Made by a program: the position numbers and the translations under genes. A stretch of DNA of 64,000 nt, taken from NCBI RefSeq assembly GCF_000196655.1, contig NC_014253.1, positions 248,001 to 312,000 on the forward strand, read 5' to 3'. Positions 38,166 through 47,041 of this stretch are shown piece by piece (the first letter of the stretch is position 1; the number at the start of each line of letters is the position of its first letter). The notes beneath the pieces were generated by a model. The model was not told where the DNA came from and ran no database searches. It saw only the letters and a program-made list of their open reading frames with translations. The stretch is from Methanohalobium evestigatum Z-7303 (GTDB lineage: Archaea > Halobacteriota > Methanosarcinia > Methanosarcinales > Methanosarcinaceae).

Positions 38166-38846
38166 TCACAGTGTAAACGCCCTGTAGCCTTTATTTTTTG
38201 CTATGCATTCTGGAATGTCTATAACCTGTTTTGAATTATCTATTACCGCTCCATCAGAGGTTGCGATGATATAATCAGAACTATTATTTTTCAAATCAAA
38301 GTCCACATGTCTTGAGGTTCTAGCGTATCCTTTAATTGAATAGTTTTTAAGCTTTTCACTTACAAATCTGGCAAGTTCGCCACTTTTACTAATCTGCTTA
38401 TCAAATAGTATAATAACTGAATTTATCTGATATTTTAAAAGAAACGTTATTATCTCATCGATTGCTTTATAGGTCACATCTGTAATTTTGAATTTATTAA
38501 AAATACCTCTTGTATCCCTGAAAAATCCATCATCACTTTTCCAGAGTATGTAATTTTTCAGTAAACTCTCAACTGTGATGAATACGTTGTAACCATCAAT
38601 AATGAGGTTCATATTGTTGATTTGGTTGCATTCTATTTTTATTTGTTTTCTCAGTTTTGATCTATTGGATGATACAACCACTCTTGTGAGTATATGCCTT
38701 TCTTCCTCATTTAAACGGTAATGATTTCCGACAAATTGTATTGTACTGGTTCTTGGATACCCTCTATTGAATAAATATCTAACATCAACAGCAGGTTCTG
38801 ACAGCTTTTGTCTGAGATATTCAATTGAATGGGGATTATTTTGCAT
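38166..38846 (-). CDS. DUF434 protein with PIN-like C-terminal domain
   Basis: A 226-residue protein. The N-terminal DUF434 part is DVRYLFNRGYPRTSTIQFVGNHYRLNEEERHIL; the C-terminal part, from about MNLIIDGYNVFITVESLL, looks PIN-like, with an early Asp and later acidic residues (IILFDKQ, DYIIATSDGAVID). Function unknown; a nuclease is possible. The frame is open to TTG 38897, but the ATG at 38846 is about 28 bases after a TATA box, fitting a leaderless message. The TGA stop lies at the edge of the IS right end, which may have replaced the original C-terminus. Confidence 0.75.
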   Translation of the reverse strand: MQNNPHSIEYLRQKLSEPAVDVRYLFNRGYPRTSTIQFVGNHYRLNEEERHILTRVVVSSNRSKLRKQIKIECNQINNMNLIIDGYNVFITVESLLKNYILWKSDDGFFRDTRGIFNKFKITDVTYKAIDEIITFLLKYQINSVIILFDKQISKSGELARFVSEKLKNYSIKGYARTSRHVDFDLKNNSSDYIIATSDGAVIDNSKQVIDIPECIAKNKGYRAFTL

Positions 38847-38870
38847 CGTAATCGTTTTTATGTCGGCAAG

Positions 38871-38880
38871 ATTTATAGGT
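38871..38880. promoter_or_regulatory. TATA box shared by divergent genes
   Basis: ATTTATAGGT reads as a TATA box on the plus strand and as ACCTATAAAT on the minus strand. It lies about 25-30 bases before the DUF434 ATG (38846) and about 40 before the alanine dehydrogenase ATG (38919). One box may therefore serve both directions. Confidence 0.45.
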
Positions 38881-38918
38881 GTTGTAATCTTAAACAATTT
38901 ATTAAGAGGTAACAGTAC

Positions 38919-39896
38919 ATGGATGTGTTGTGGCTAAACCAGAGTGATGTTAAAAATGTCCTTGATATGAAATCCACGATAGATGTGGTTGAAAAAGCAT
39001 TTGAACAGCATGGTTTGAAAAGGGTACAGATGCCGTCGAAACTGTATCTTTATTTCAATAAATACAATGGCGACCTTAGAACGATGCCTACCTATCTGGA
39101 AGATATGGATATTAGTGGTGTAAAAATTGTAAATGTTCATCCTGATAACCCATCCAGAGATTTGCCGACTGTGATGGCGACAGTAATCCTTAACTCAACT
39201 GAAACGGGTGCACCTATTTCAATAATGGATGGAACATATCTTACGGATATGCGAACCGGCGCAGGCGGAGGGGTGGCTGCAAAATATCTTGCAAGACCAG
39301 ATTCAAAAATTATAGGTATAATTGGCACCGGTAATCAGGCACGTTCGCAGTTGCTTGCACTGTCTCATATATTCAATATTGAGCAGGTTAAAATTACAAG
39401 CAAAAGCAGTAAGCATTGTGATGAATTTGAAAAAAGGATGAAACCAGTTGTTGGTGGGGATTTTACAAAGACTGACATAAAAGATGTATGCGATTGCGAT
39501 ATTTTAGTAACCACTACACCTGTAAGGGATCCAATAGTAAAATTTGAATGGATAAATGAGGGTACACATATTAATGCTATCGGTGCGGATGCCAGGGGAA
39601 AGCAAGAACTTGAATCTGAAATTCTTAAAAGTTCAAAGGTAATAGTTGATGATACGGAACAGGCATCACATTCAGGTGAAATCAATGTACCCCTGTCAAA
39701 TAATATAATCTCAACAACCGATATTTATGGGGAACTTGGAGAAATAATAACCGGTCATCTTACAGGAAGGGAATCCAGAAAAGAAATAACAATATTTGAT
39801 TCTACAGGGCTTGCGATTCAGGATATATCGACAGCAGACTTTGTTTATAGAAAAGCAGTTGAGAATGGTCTGGGCAATAAACTGAAAATGTTTTAA
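38919..39896 (+). CDS. ala: Alanine dehydrogenase, ornithine cyclodeaminase family
   Basis: A 325-residue NAD enzyme. Archaeal members of this family interconvert alanine and pyruvate; bacterial ones deaminate ornithine to proline. Features: substrate-binding MPSKLYLYF and TGAGGGVAAKYLARPD, the Rossmann motif IIGIIGTGNQARSQ near residue 130, and NAIGADARGKQELES near 225. AGAGGTAAC precedes the ATG. The archaeal setting favours alanine dehydrogenase, but substrate cannot be read from sequence. Confidence 0.85.
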   Translation: MDVLWLNQSDVKNVLDMKSTIDVVEKAFEQHGLKRVQMPSKLYLYFNKYNGDLRTMPTYLEDMDISGVKIVNVHPDNPSRDLPTVMATVILNSTETGAPISIMDGTYLTDMRTGAGGGVAAKYLARPDSKIIGIIGTGNQARSQLLALSHIFNIEQVKITSKSSKHCDEFEKRMKPVVGGDFTKTDIKDVCDCDILVTTTPVRDPIVKFEWINEGTHINAIGADARGKQELESEILKSSKVIVDDTEQASHSGEINVPLSNNIISTTDIYGELGEIITGHLTGRESRKEITIFDSTGLAIQDISTADFVYRKAVENGLGNKLKMF

Positions 39897-39902
39897 AATG
39901 GA

Positions 39903-39923
39903 AACCACATCAGGGATGTGGTT
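39903..39923. terminator. Hairpin between convergent ala and the gene at 39922
   Basis: AACCACATC and GATGTGGTT form a perfect 9-bp stem with a 3-base loop, seven bases after the ala stop and touching the stop of the opposing gene. Probably ends or protects both messages. Confidence 0.55.
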
Positions 39924-40137
39924 ATTTCGATGCCATCATCATAGTAGATCTTGCAGTGCTGCTAAAATCTTCACGGATAATTTCAGCCCTGCATTTTTCG
40001 TTTACACATTTTTGTGGTTCGTCTCCTACCTTTTGATAGGTTCCACATTTTGGACATCTCTGCATAGTTTTTTTGGTTATTGACTTTGTGGAGTGCGGAT
40101 CCATTCCCAGCATGCCATATAACATTCTTTCCCTCAT
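39922..40137 (-). CDS. Small zinc ribbon protein of unknown function
   Basis: A 71-residue protein with metal ligands CPKC (residues 28-31) and C44/C49 in KCVNEKC, enough for one zinc site. The ATG at 40137 has AGGTGATT six bases before it. I know of no function. The 334 bases up to the next gene (40138-40471) hold promoter elements for both neighbours, for example ATATATAA near 40345 and CTTATATACC near 40400; an 83-residue frame overlapping here on the minus strand looks accidental. Confidence 0.65.
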   Translation of the reverse strand: MRERMLYGMLGMDPHSTKSITKKTMQRCPKCGTYQKVGDEPQKCVNEKCRAEIIREDFSSTARSTMMMASK

Positions 40138-40471
40138 TTTTAATCACCTTTTGCTGTATTTGGGCAGACATTTTTTTGTCTATTGTTTCTACACCCATGA
40201 AACCAAGTTTGCTTGATTTTTTGTGGGACTGCATACTGTATAACGAACCACTGCAACGTCTTAATAAATTTTTGAGACATGCTGTTCAGACATACCACAG
40301 TATACAATTTTGTAGAAACAGCAACATTGTGGGAATGCTATTATATATAACTGTTGGTCGGAATCAGGTGGATAAAATAATATCTATATGCAACAAATAA
40401 CTTATATACCTGATAAAAATCATCTGTATTATGTCTACAAATAAAATTGATTATATAAAATCACTGGGGAG

Positions 40472-41032
40472 ATGGGATTGAATAAAATCAATATGTATAT
40501 AACATTGCTGTTATTTTGTACAATATTTCTGGGTATTGGATGTACAGGTCAGGATGGCAACAAACTGGATAATGGTGCAGAAAACTCTCAAATTGCACAG
40601 TTCGATGTATCCAGCAGTGTATTTGAAAACAATGAATCCATACCGGTAGCCTACACCTGTGATGGTGAAAATATAAATCCTCCACTACAGTTTTCCGGAA
40701 TTCCGGATGATGCAAAGAGTCTGGTTCTAATAGTTGAAGATTCGGATGCACCAGATGGAGTATTTACACATTGGATAGTTTGGAACATAAATCCTGAATC
40801 AAATATAATGGAAAACAGTGTACCCGGGATAGAAGGGGAAAACAGTTTTGGTGAAGTTTCTTATGGAGGTCCATGCCCACCATCTGATACTACACACAGA
40901 TACATTTTCGGGGTTTATGCACTTGATACAGAATTAAACCTTGATGGTGGAGCAAACAGACAAAATCTTGAAAATGCAATGGATGGTCATATATTGGCTA
41001 AAGGCGAACTCATCGGATTATATGGCAGATAA
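40472..41032 (+). CDS. PEBP-family (YbhB/YbcL-like) lipoprotein
   Basis: A 186-residue protein of the phosphatidylethanolamine-binding/RKIP-like family. The N-terminus is a signal with lipobox LGIGC (Cys 24), so it should be lipid-anchored outside the membrane. The fold signatures are IPVAYTCDGENINPPLQFSG, LVLIVEDSDAPDGVFTHWIVWN and YGGPCPPSDTTHRYIFGVYAL. Archaeal roles are unknown. A TTG at 40478 and a later ATG are alternative starts. It converges on mscS, two bases away. Confidence 0.9.
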   Translation: MGLNKINMYITLLLFCTIFLGIGCTGQDGNKLDNGAENSQIAQFDVSSSVFENNESIPVAYTCDGENINPPLQFSGIPDDAKSLVLIVEDSDAPDGVFTHWIVWNINPESNIMENSVPGIEGENSFGEVSYGGPCPPSDTTHRYIFGVYALDTELNLDGGANRQNLENAMDGHILAKGELIGLYGR

Positions 41033-41034
41033 AT

Positions 41035-41880
41035 TTACATTTCATTTTTTTTGTAGTATTCTTCACCCTGCGTTTGATTTGCAAACCATACTGTTCTTTG
41101 TGGGAAAGCAATCTCAATTCCGTTATCTTCAAGAGTTGTCTTTATTTTCCAGAGGAATGAGGTTCTCAGAGAGAACCATTCAGTTGCAGGTGCCCAGATT
41201 CTAACACTAAGATTCACTGCATTATTACCAAGATTGTCAACAAATACCAGTGACTCAGGATGTTTAAGGGCAAGTGGTTCTTTTTCAATAAGGTCTTTAA
41301 TTATATCTATAGCCTGTTCAGCATCATCACTATACCTTATTCCTACAATATACTCAAAACGTCTGGCAACATTTGCTACATAGTTAGTTATGTTGTTTGT
41401 GAAAACTTTTTCATTAGGAATCCGTATGTACAAACCATCAAAGGTTCTGATGATGGTTGAAATCAGGTTGATGTCCTCTACAATTCCTATATTGTTATCG
41501 ATATTGACCTGATTTCCTATTTTAATGGGTCTTTCCACAATCAGGAATATACCTGATATAAGATTGCCTACAATACTTTGACTGGCAAAACCAATAACAA
41601 TACCTACAATACCCCCTGCGACAAGTAAACTGGACGGTTGTATACCTACAATAGGTAGTATAAATATTCCAATAGTAACCGTTATAATGCTGTAATATAT
41701 TAATTTCAGGAATACGTTCAAACGGGATGGAGCAATTTTATCCTTAAAATATCTTCTTAGGTATACAGTAATAATTTTGCTTATAAAAAGAGCTATAAGA
41801 ATAAATATAACTACACTGAAAATTTTTATTAAAATTTCACCGCTCTGGAATATGTAGTTGTAGAGTTCTTCAAGGTTCAT
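41035..41880 (-). CDS. MscS-type mechanosensitive channel
   Basis: A 281-residue small-conductance channel that releases solutes on osmotic down-shock. Three membrane helices (about 15-38, 58-80 and 85-110) are followed by the pore helix and GFASQSIVGNLISGIFLIVERPIKIGNQV, the MscS core signature, then the beta and alpha/beta domains. Its ATG overlaps the stop of the DUF432 gene by four bases, so they are coupled. Relevant for an organism facing salt changes. Confidence 0.93.
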   Translation of the reverse strand: MNLEELYNYIFQSGEILIKIFSVVIFILIALFISKIITVYLRRYFKDKIAPSRLNVFLKLIYYSIITVTIGIFILPIVGIQPSSLLVAGGIVGIVIGFASQSIVGNLISGIFLIVERPIKIGNQVNIDNNIGIVEDINLISTIIRTFDGLYIRIPNEKVFTNNITNYVANVARRFEYIVGIRYSDDAEQAIDIIKDLIEKEPLALKHPESLVFVDNLGNNAVNLSVRIWAPATEWFSLRTSFLWKIKTTLEDNGIEIAFPQRTVWFANQTQGEEYYKKNEM

Positions 41881-42605
41881 ATTCCGTTTTCCATAATGTA
41901 TTTTGTAATATTTACAAACTTCACTTTACCAACATTATAGAGTTCTGTAGAGTTTGTCATGTTTTCCAGTATTGGTTGGCTAATGAAATCTGTTTCAGCC
42001 ATATATTGTCCGGTAATTTTCATATTAACTTTCATAGATACTATTTCACTGTCGTAATATAATTTCATCCCGTACGCATTTAATACAGTTTTAGATACTT
42101 CCATCCATCTAACTGTTGAATTTGTTATCTGAAGCTCAAGGATACCTTCATAAAGCGGGTTTGTTTCAGGTATTGATAAATGGGTATCACTACTCCAGTA
42201 TTTACAGATGGTACCGTTGCTTGGAGTACCGTATATTGAATATTTTTTCTTAGCAAGAGTAAAAAAATCAAGCACTTCATAATTATCTTTATTATCCGAT
42301 ATGAAAACACCGATTTCTATAGGGAAGGTAAGGTATATTTTTTTAATAGAACTGGGGCTGATAAAAATAGATTTTGTAAATTCGATAAGTAATAAAGAGG
42401 TTATTTTTTTGGGCAAATTTACAGGTTCAATAGGGTTGATAAGCAGATTACAATCTTCCTTGTGTATAATCTTTTCAATGTTGTCATTATTGTCATTATC
42501 ATTTGTATTATCTCTTTTATAAAGAAAAACCCCATCAAGATTTGTACATGATAGGATAAACTCGTTATATTCAAATTTTAAAGGAGCGTTATGGTAACCA
42601 TACAT
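41877..42605 (-). CDS. DUF432 protein coupled to MscS
   Basis: A 242-residue soluble-looking protein that I recognise as DUF432, an archaeal family of unknown function. The middle has SSIKKIYLTFPIEIGVFISD and the end VGKVKFVNITKYIMENG. No signal or membrane helix is seen. I prefer the ATG at 42605; TTG 42617 is possible. A TATATATAAG box near 42637-42648 suggests a nearly leaderless transcript. Overlap with mscS suggests a role with the channel, which is inference. Confidence 0.75.
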   Translation of the reverse strand: MYGYHNAPLKFEYNEFILSCTNLDGVFLYKRDNTNDNDNNDNIEKIIHKEDCNLLINPIEPVNLPKKITSLLLIEFTKSIFISPSSIKKIYLTFPIEIGVFISDNKDNYEVLDFFTLAKKKYSIYGTPSNGTICKYWSSDTHLSIPETNPLYEGILELQITNSTVRWMEVSKTVLNAYGMKLYYDSEIVSMKVNMKITGQYMAETDFISQPILENMTNSTELYNVGKVKFVNITKYIMENGI

Positions 42606-42649
42606 AGGTATCGTCAATATATATTGTTATTATTTACCTTATATATAGA

Positions 42650-43090
42650 TTAAGAGGGCACAATCAATACTTCCGTATTTGAGTGTTTTACAACTTTATC
42701 GGCTACACTGCCAACCATGAAACGCTGTATTCCAGATAATCCTCTGGTGCCCATGACAATAAGGTCAACGTCATTTTTGTCAGCAAATTTAACAATTTCA
42801 TCCCCTGGGTCGCCTTCAAGTATTACTGATTCTACTTCCAAATTTTCTTCATCACCCATCTTTTTAATGTAATTAGTTGCTTTTTCTCCTTCATCTCTCA
42901 TCATTTCTCTGGCAGCCTCTACCCAATCAGGACCTTTGCGACCTGTAGTAACACTTACTGGATGTATTACATAAACTGCATATACTTTTGCACCTGTTTT
43001 ACTGGCAAGATTTATCCCTGATTGTATCGCATTTTTAGAATTTTCTGAACCATCAGTAGCAATTAATATATTGTTGTATTTATCAACCAT
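42650..43090 (-). CDS. Universal stress protein (UspA family) A
   Basis: A 146-residue UspA-fold protein. NILIATDGSENSKNAIQSG at the start and GTRGLSGIQRFMVGSVADKVVKHS at the end contain the ATP-binding G-2x-G-9x-G(S/T) motif, so it should bind ATP. A second, very similar gene lies 24 bases upstream. Both have G-rich ribosome sites and similar leaders, marking a tandem duplication. Confidence 0.94.
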   Translation of the reverse strand: MVDKYNNILIATDGSENSKNAIQSGINLASKTGAKVYAVYVIHPVSVTTGRKGPDWVEAAREMMRDEGEKATNYIKKMGDEENLEVESVILEGDPGDEIVKFADKNDVDLIVMGTRGLSGIQRFMVGSVADKVVKHSNTEVLIVPS

Positions 43091-43114
43091 TTTATACTCC
43101 CCCTTATCAAATAT

Positions 43115-43555
43115 TCAAGGTACAATCAATACCTGTTTATTAGCATTCATGACCACTTTTTCAGCTACACTGCCAATCAGGAATTTCTCAATGCCTGATT
43201 TACCCAGTGAACCCAAAACAATCAGGTCCATATCATTTTTCTCGGCAAAATTGATTATCTCCTCACTTGGGTTGCCCTCAAGCAAAATTGTTTCAACATT
43301 TACTCCGGTTTCTTTTGCGGCATCTTCTACATCTTTTGTTGCCTTTTTTCCGTCTTCGGTTAAATCCTGCCTGATAGATTCAGCCCAACTTCTTCCTCTT
43401 TGTGCGGCTGGTGCACTTACAGGTGGAATAACATATACTGCATATACATCGGCATTATTTATCTTTGCAATTTCTATACCTGAATTTACTGCATTTTTAG
43501 AGTTATCTGAACCATCGGTAGCAATAAGGATTTTTTTAAACTGGTCTTCTGTCAT
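43115..43555 (-). CDS. Universal stress protein (UspA family) B
   Basis: A 146-residue paralogue of the next gene, with KILIATDGSDNSKNAVNSG and GSLGKSGIEKFLIGSVAEKVVMNA, again with the ATP-binding motif. The two match over their full length with no gaps apparent by eye. The 217 bases upstream to cobA (43556-43772) form a divergent, A+T-rich promoter region; I see nothing else in it. Confidence 0.94.
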   Translation of the reverse strand: MTEDQFKKILIATDGSDNSKNAVNSGIEIAKINNADVYAVYVIPPVSAPAAQRGRSWAESIRQDLTEDGKKATKDVEDAAKETGVNVETILLEGNPSEEIINFAEKNDMDLIVLGSLGKSGIEKFLIGSVAEKVVMNANKQVLIVP

Positions 43556-43772
43556 TGTATAATTCCCCCGTGTAAAAAGTATATGTTTGTGTATAATATA
43601 GTTTTTGGGGTTTTGGTAAAATTAATCGGTGTGGGAAAAGATGATAATTTTTCTATATTTTGATGTATATCTTTTTTATAGCAGTTATTATTTGAATTTA
43701 ACAATCTGTAAACTATTTATTTCAGGAAATTATTCAGATGTTTCAACTAATATAAAGAGGGCTAATAATAAT

Positions 43773-44525
43773 ATGAACCAGAAAAATGGTAAGGTGTTCC
43801 TTGTTGGTTCAGGACCGGGTGACCCTGAATTATTGACTTTGAAAGCTGATAGGTTAATAAAATCAGCTGATGTCATGGTCTGCGACCAGTTACCGGGAAA
43901 AAAGATTCTTGAATCAATACCTGAAAGTGTTGAAAAAATAGATGCAGGAAAATCTGCAGGTGACCACAAATTATCCCAAAATGAAATCAATCAGGTACTT
44001 GTAAATAAAGCAAGAGAAGGTAAAACAGTCGTTCGTCTTAAAGGAGGCGACCCATATATATTTGGCCGCGGCGGAGAAGAAGCAGAGGAACTTATAAAAG
44101 AAGGTATAAATTTTGAAGTGGTACCTGGTATTACATCAGCTATAGCAGTACCAGCCTATGCAGGTATCCCTTTAACTCACAGAGACCACGCTTCAATGGT
44201 AACATTTATTACTGGACATGAAGACCCTACAAAGGATGAAAGTTCCCTTGACTGGGAATCACTTGCAAATTTTGAAGGTACTATTGTTATACTTATGGGA
44301 GTTAAAAGGCTTAAACAAAATGCACAACAGCTTATCAAACACGGTAAAAACCCAAAAACACCAGTGGCAATAATTGAAAATGGAACACATTCAGACCAAA
44401 GGGTGACGGTAGGTAGTATTGAATCGATAGCAGATATTGCAGAAGATAGAGGTGTTAAACCGCCAGCTATAACAGTAATAGGTGATGTTGTAAAACTTAG
44501 AAACAAACTTGGTTTTAATGACTAA
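43773..44525 (+). CDS. cobA: Uroporphyrinogen-III C-methyltransferase
   Basis: A 250-residue SAM enzyme making precorrin-2, the branch point to siroheme, cobalamin, F430 and archaeal heme. Signatures: VFLVGSGPGDPELLTLKA, the VVRLKGGDPYIFGRGGEEAE stretch and VVPGITSAIAVPAYAGIPLTHR. The frame stays open back to 43629, but the ATG at 43773 begins the family N-terminus and has AGAGGG 12 bases before it. Followed by hemD and ahbC. Confidence 0.96.
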   Translation: MNQKNGKVFLVGSGPGDPELLTLKADRLIKSADVMVCDQLPGKKILESIPESVEKIDAGKSAGDHKLSQNEINQVLVNKAREGKTVVRLKGGDPYIFGRGGEEAEELIKEGINFEVVPGITSAIAVPAYAGIPLTHRDHASMVTFITGHEDPTKDESSLDWESLANFEGTIVILMGVKRLKQNAQQLIKHGKNPKTPVAIIENGTHSDQRVTVGSIESIADIAEDRGVKPPAITVIGDVVKLRNKLGFND

Positions 44526-44560
44526 CAGAGGACTATGATGTTGTTAAAGAGGAATTTAAT

Positions 44561-45388
44561 ATGACTTCTAATATAAATCAAGATACTGGTCAAACACCAG
44601 TTATAGCCATCATGCGTCCGGAAATGTATCTTAACAAATCAGTAATATTGGCACAGGAGTATGGTTTTGAGACCTTTTCTGCACCCATGATTGAAATTGT
44701 AGATAAAAAAGATGCCTGTTTCGATGATTTTGTATACCGGGTGTTAAACGGTAAATCCGATTATGTAATCTTTACCAGTGCAAATGGTATCGATTTTACA
44801 CTAAACAAAATTTCTGATGAAATCAAGCAGGAATTTTTGGTAGCTTTGAACAATACCAATGTATTGGCAATAGGTCCAAACACACAGAAAGCTCTTGAAG
44901 ATACTGGTATAGAATGTATAGATTTGCCTGATTCATATAGTTCCGAGGGTGTTGTGGATTACCTCAGCCTTTATGTAGAAGGTAAAACGATTGATATAGC
45001 CAGAAGTTCACATGGTTCAAAATATTTGATATCTGGTCTCATTAACAACGGAGCAACGGTATTTGAAACCCAGGTTTATACACTGAATACCCCGGACAAC
45101 ATCACACAGAAAAACCTTATACGTTGTGCACTCGCGGGAAACATATCCGTGTTTGCATTTACAAGTTCTATGATTGTGCACAATTTCTTTACCAAAGCAA
45201 ATGATGTTGAAGCAGAAGATAGGATTATAGAAATCTTAAACAGCAATGATACAACTGTGGCAGCTATCGGAACACCTACAGCCAGCACTTTAAAAAATTA
45301 TGGGGTAAAAGTAGATATTGTACCGGAAAAATATCTTTTTGAAAATATGCTTGCTGATATCCATGATTTTATTTACGGTACTCAATAA
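44561..45388 (+). CDS. hemD: Uroporphyrinogen-III synthase
   Basis: A 275-residue HemD-like protein that closes hydroxymethylbilane to uroporphyrinogen III. The family is very divergent; visible blocks are YVIFTSANGIDFTL near residue 67, VLAIGPNTQKALEDTG near 103 and VFAFTSSMIVHNFFTKA near 197, the usual repeated alpha/beta pattern. The position directly after cobA makes the call firm. GAGG precedes the ATG. Confidence 0.9.
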   Translation: MTSNINQDTGQTPVIAIMRPEMYLNKSVILAQEYGFETFSAPMIEIVDKKDACFDDFVYRVLNGKSDYVIFTSANGIDFTLNKISDEIKQEFLVALNNTNVLAIGPNTQKALEDTGIECIDLPDSYSSEGVVDYLSLYVEGKTIDIARSSHGSKYLISGLINNGATVFETQVYTLNTPDNITQKNLIRCALAGNISVFAFTSSMIVHNFFTKANDVEAEDRIIEILNSNDTTVAAIGTPTASTLKNYGVKVDIVPEKYLFENMLADIHDFIYGTQ

Positions 45389-45412
45389 ATGTAATTTTAT
45401 ACAGGAATTAAA

Positions 45413-46612
45413 ATGATAGGAATTTCAAAACTTTACTGTGGTACGGTAGAATCCTCAGATGCTTTAAGGTATGGATGTCTATCCAGTAAACTCCCATCTC
45501 ACCTTCTGCAATTTTCCAAAGATAAAAAACCGGTAGTCGTCTGGAATGTGACCAGGCGGTGCAATCTTAAATGTGCACATTGCTATGCCCAGTCTCAGGA
45601 TATTGATTACAGTGACGAGCTGACCACGAATGAGGGTAAAGAATTAATCGATGACCTTGCAGAGTTTGGCTCACCTGTTATCCTTTTCTCTGGTGGAGAA
45701 CCACTTATGCGCCATGACCTTTTTGAACTTGTAAGATATGCAAGGTCAAAAGGAATACGTGCTGTTATTTCTACCAACGGAACACTGATTGATAGCGATA
45801 TGGCAACGACATTAAAAGGTATAGGTTTGTCGTACGTAGGAATATCCCTTGATGGTGTGAAAGATACAAATGACAGATTCAGAGGTGTACGGGGTGCATT
45901 CAACGCAGCTCTTGAAGGCTTGCAAAATTGTCAGAAAGAAGGGATTAAAGTGGGTTTACGTTTTACCATGAATAAGGAAAACGTAGCAGATATTCCCGCA
46001 TTATTTGACCTTATCGATGAGATGGATATTCCAAGAATCTGTTTCTACCATCTTGTCTATTCAGGAAGAGGTTCAGGTCTGATGGACAAAGACCTTTCAC
46101 CAGAGGAAACGCGAAAAACACTTGATCTTATAATGGATCGTACAAAACAGCTTCATGACAAGGGTAAACAGGTTGAAGTACTTACAGTGGATAACCATTG
46201 TGATGGACCATATGTATATCTCCGTCTTCTTGAGGAAGACCCGGAACGTGCTGAAGATGTCTATCAGTTGTTGTCGATGAATAAAGGCAATTCATCAGGT
46301 ATTGGAATAGGATGTGTGTCATGGGACGGTTCAGTTCATCCCGACCAGTTCTGGAGACATTATACACTCGGAAATGTGAAAGAACGAAAGTTTAGTGATA
46401 TATGGACGGATACCAGTGATGATTTGATGGCTGGACTTAAAAATCGGAAGCCTCTTATTATATCCAATGCTGATCGATGTGCCAGTTGTAAATGGTTTGA
46501 TATCTGTAATGGAAATTTCCGTGTCCGTGCAGAAGCAGTGCATAATAATGTCTGGGCAGATGACCCTGCGTGTTATCTAACAGAAGAAGAAATCGGTTAT
46601 TATGAGGGATAA
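45413..46612 (+). CDS. ahbC: AhbC-like radical SAM enzyme of archaeal heme synthesis
   Basis: A 399-residue radical SAM protein. The N-terminus MIGISKLYCGTVESSDALRY and motif CNLKCAHCYAQ (Cys 59, 63 and 66 approximately) match the NirJ1/AhbC group, which removes acetate side chains from 12,18-didecarboxysiroheme to give Fe-coproporphyrin. Further cysteines near the end (CASCKWFDIC) suggest an extra iron-sulfur site. AhbA, AhbB and AhbD are not in the window. Position after cobA-hemD supports a tetrapyrrole role. Confidence 0.87.
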   Translation: MIGISKLYCGTVESSDALRYGCLSSKLPSHLLQFSKDKKPVVVWNVTRRCNLKCAHCYAQSQDIDYSDELTTNEGKELIDDLAEFGSPVILFSGGEPLMRHDLFELVRYARSKGIRAVISTNGTLIDSDMATTLKGIGLSYVGISLDGVKDTNDRFRGVRGAFNAALEGLQNCQKEGIKVGLRFTMNKENVADIPALFDLIDEMDIPRICFYHLVYSGRGSGLMDKDLSPEETRKTLDLIMDRTKQLHDKGKQVEVLTVDNHCDGPYVYLRLLEEDPERAEDVYQLLSMNKGNSSGIGIGCVSWDGSVHPDQFWRHYTLGNVKERKFSDIWTDTSDDLMAGLKNRKPLIISNADRCASCKWFDICNGNFRVRAEAVHNNVWADDPACYLTEEEIGYYEG

Positions 46613-46623
46613 ATAAAGAAACT

Positions 46624-46648
46624 AAAAGTTGAAATGTATTCAACTTTT
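46624..46648. terminator. Hairpin between convergent ahbC and superoxide reductase
   Basis: AAAAGTTGAA and TTCAACTTTT form a perfect 10-bp stem with a 5-base loop ATGTA, 12 bases after the ahbC stop and nine before the opposing gene's end. The A- and T-rich flanks give T runs on both strands, as in a two-way terminator. Confidence 0.65.
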
Positions 46649-46656
46649 TGACCGCA

Positions 46657-47016
46657 TTACATTTCAACACTGTTTTCCCAGAGTCCGTGTATGTTGCAGT
46701 ATTCAACAGCGTAGAAAGATTTGAAATCATCGATACTGTTTACTTCAAATTTTGCGTTTGGTTCTACATAAACAGGAGCAAAATCCATTTTTCCGAGATT
46801 TACCACCTGTCCATTATTCCTTACACCGTGCAATTCCACCCATGCTATATGGTGTTCCACTTTGTTTGGGTGGGGAGTTTCTTTTCCAACAGCAACTTCT
46901 ATGAAATCACCTCCTTGTTTACCCTGTCCTTTCATTATTTCAATTGATGGAATATGTTTCTCTTTTAATTTACTTTCTGCTTCTTCTTCTTTTCCTTTAA
47001 CTATATTTTCTATCAT
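46657..47016 (-). CDS. Superoxide reductase (neelaredoxin type)
   Basis: A 119-residue iron protein that reduces superoxide to peroxide without making oxygen. The iron site is intact: the glutamate/lysine EKHIP near residue 19, the histidines in PHPNKVEHHIAW, and CNIHGLW with Cys and His near the end. It lacks the extra rubredoxin-like domain of desulfoferrodoxin. It lies 25 bases after ferritin, and both serve oxygen and iron defence in an anaerobe. Confidence 0.95.
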   Translation of the reverse strand: MIENIVKGKEEEAESKLKEKHIPSIEIMKGQGKQGGDFIEVAVGKETPHPNKVEHHIAWVELHGVRNNGQVVNLGKMDFAPVYVEPNAKFEVNSIDDFKSFYAVEYCNIHGLWENSVEM

Positions 47017-47041
47017 TTATATCATCCTGTAAATTTAGTTA

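Noticed and set aside
39983-40234. An 83-residue minus-strand frame overlapping the small zinc ribbon gene
   Set aside because: It lacks a ribosome binding site, is highly basic with no motif, and overlaps in another frame a gene with a good ribosome site and cysteine knuckles.
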